From positions 1-7,213 of the forward strand of contig JADGNS010000227.1 of NCBI GenBank assembly GCA_017883355.1: a DNA stretch of 7,213 nt, read 5' to 3'. Source of the DNA: Candidatus Solibacter sp. Lineage in GTDB: Bacteria; Acidobacteriota; Terriglobia; Bryobacterales; Bryobacteraceae. The first letter of the stretch is position 1. Each line of letters starts with the position of its first letter. Under the pieces are notes generated by a model. The model was not told where the DNA came from. It did no database searches and worked only from the letters and a program-made list of their open reading frames with translations. Positions 6,231-7,213 of the stretch are shown here, one piece after another. Made by a program: the position numbers and the translations under genes.

Positions 6231-7048
6231 AACTTGGATTGATCAGCTCCGCCTGGCTCGGATCGCCCGTCGGAACCGCCGAAGGCATCCGCCTCACGAA
6301 AGAGATCGGCTTCGACACCATCGATATCTTTGCCGACCCCATGGAGATTGACGTTCGTGAAAGACGCCTGATCAAGGACACATGCCGGGAGATGAAACTG
6401 CCGGTGGTCTCGACCGTCTGCTGTGCCCTCGGGATCGCCGATTTCAATACCCCAGTGCGCCGCTATCATGTGCGGCGCGCCAAGGCGTACCTCGATCTGG
6501 CGTATGAACTCGAGGGCCGGAATCTGTTGCTCGTGCTCGGCGAGTACATCTGGCAGCAGGAAGTCATCGCCCCGCGCGATCAGTGGAACTGGGCCGTAGA
6601 GCACGTCCGCGAACTCGGCCAACACGCCGCCGGGCTCGGTCTCGAAATTGCCCTCGAACTGGAGCCCTTCCACCTCTCGCTGATCAACGATCTCCCGAAA
6701 ATGATCCGCTTTCTCGACGACGTCGCGCATCCCGCCGTCAAGGCGAATGTCGACGTTTCCCACCTCGCGCTCGCCCGCTCCGCCCCGCCGGACCTCGCCG
6801 CTCTCACCGGACGCACCGCCCACGTCCACTTCTCCGATTGCGACGGCACGAACCACGGCGACCTCCCGCCCGGCCGCGGCGTGGTCGATTTCCCGCCCTA
6901 TTTACAGGCGCTCAAGGCCACTGGCTTCTCCGGTACCGTCAGCATCGAACTGGAGTACTCGCCCGAGCCCGCCAAGATCGTGGAGTGGGTGCGCGAGGCC
7001 TTCACCGCAACCGACCGCCTCATGCAAGCGGCCGGAATTCGGAACTAA
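6227..7048 (+). CDS. Sugar phosphate isomerase/epimerase-like TIM-barrel protein
   Basis: A 273-residue protein of the xylose isomerase-like TIM-barrel superfamily (AP endonuclease 2 type), the usual length. The first strand is KLGLISSAW. Probable metal ligands are spread over the late strands as in ketose 3-epimerases and IolE/IolI-type enzymes: Glu in ALELEP (E144 or E146), D176 and H179 in NVDVSHL, His in AHVHFSD (H199 or H201), and Glu in SIELE (E241 or E243). The loop HGDLPPGRGVVDF matches the family pattern before the last helices. No signal peptide, so cytoplasmic. Expected role: metal-dependent isomerisation, epimerisation, dehydration or lyase chemistry on a (keto-)sugar; the exact reaction cannot be read. 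The GTG start overlaps the oxidoreductase stop (GTGA), so the two are probably translationally coupled, and the keto product of the oxidoreductase is a plausible substrate (inference). Confidence 0.88.
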   Translation: MKLGLISSAWLGSPVGTAEGIRLTKEIGFDTIDIFADPMEIDVRERRLIKDTCREMKLPVVSTVCCALGIADFNTPVRRYHVRRAKAYLDLAYELEGRNLLLVLGEYIWQQEVIAPRDQWNWAVEHVRELGQHAAGLGLEIALELEPFHLSLINDLPKMIRFLDDVAHPAVKANVDVSHLALARSAPPDLAALTGRTAHVHFSDCDGTNHGDLPPGRGVVDFPPYLQALKATGFSGTVSIELEYSPEPAKIVEWVREAFTATDRLMQAAGIRN

Positions 7049-7059
7049 ACCGCAAGATT

Positions 7060-7065
7060 GGGGGA
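7060..7065 (+). promoter_or_regulatory. Ribosome site for the PhyH-like gene
   Basis: GGGGGA lies 7 bases before ATG 7073 in the 24-base gap after the isomerase stop. This supports the start of a partial gene that has little sequence of its own to judge by. Confidence 0.7.
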
Positions 7066-7072
7066 CAACCAA

Positions 7073-7213
7073 ATGGCAAGAGGACCGCTCAACCAGAAGG
7101 AAGTCAAACAGTACCGCGAGGATGGCTTCGTCGTGGTGCGCGCCATGTTCGATAACACGGAGATCGAACTTCTCCGCCGCTCGGCCAAAGACGACAAGGC
7201 GCTCGACGATCAC
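7073..7213 (+). CDS. Phytanoyl-CoA dioxygenase (PhyH)-family protein, N-terminal fragment
   Basis: Only 47 residues are in the window; the frame is open to the right edge. The pattern LNQKEVKQYREDGFVVVRAMFDNTEIELL is the typical opening of Fe(II)/2-oxoglutarate-dependent PhyH oxygenases (a helix, then DGFvvvrg.f...Ei..L). The catalytic HxD...H residues would lie further on and cannot be seen. In bacteria the family hydroxylates many small molecules, so the name does not imply phytanic acid metabolism. The gene lies 24 bases after the isomerase with a strong ribosome site, hence probably the third gene of the plus-strand operon. Family call from an N-terminus alone is moderately secure; substrate unknown. 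Confidence 0.75.
   Translation, partial: MARGPLNQKEVKQYREDGFVVVRAMFDNTEIELLRRSAKDDKALDDH

Noticed and set aside
6200..6856. 218-codon minus-strand frame across the isomerase gene
   Set aside because: No recognisable domain; the plus-strand gene has a strong ribosome site and a well-matched TIM-barrel pattern.

Overview
The window is GC-rich bacterial DNA, densely packed with genes and carrying two divergent operon-like gene sets separated by about 110 bases at 4980-5087. It looks like a carbohydrate-use locus of a soil or plant-litter bacterium. The gene mix (secreted GH42 and GH120 enzymes, a sugar porter, Gfo/Idh/MocA oxidoreductase, sugar isomerase/epimerase and phytanoyl-CoA-dioxygenase-like protein) resembles what I associate with Acidobacteriota of the Solibacter/Bryobacter type. 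That taxonomic call is inference; there is no rRNA or other marker gene here.

Minus-strand set, read from about 4979 leftwards: a secreted GH42-type beta-galactosidase, then a secreted GH120-type beta-xylosidase-like parallel beta-helix enzyme starting within a few bases of the GH42 stop, then a sugar:H+ symporter of the XylE/GLUT family. The porter starts next to or overlapping the GH120 stop and runs off the left edge. The tight spacing argues for one mRNA and translational coupling.

Plus-strand set, read from 5088 rightwards: a Gfo/Idh/MocA NAD(P)-dependent oxidoreductase, a TIM-barrel sugar-phosphate isomerase/epimerase-like protein that overlaps it by 4 bases (GTGA), and, 24 bases after that stop, the first 47 residues of a phytanoyl-CoA dioxygenase (PhyH)-family protein that runs off the right edge.

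Inferred working model: the two exported glycosidases remove beta-linked galactose (or alpha-L-arabinopyranose) and xylose from an oligosaccharide or plant glycoside outside the cytoplasm, and the porter imports the sugar. The right-hand set would then oxidise and rearrange an imported sugar or glycoside in the cytoplasm. The shared intergenic region holds three copies of CACGAT, a CTGCA/TGCAG dyad just upstream of an extended -10 box, and a CCGCCC/GGGCGG inverted repeat. These are plausible sites for one regulator controlling both directions. No RNA gene, mobile element, CRISPR array or clear terminator was seen. All the individual families are known; the most notable points are the secreted GH120, the pairing of the two operons and the untested oxidative branch.
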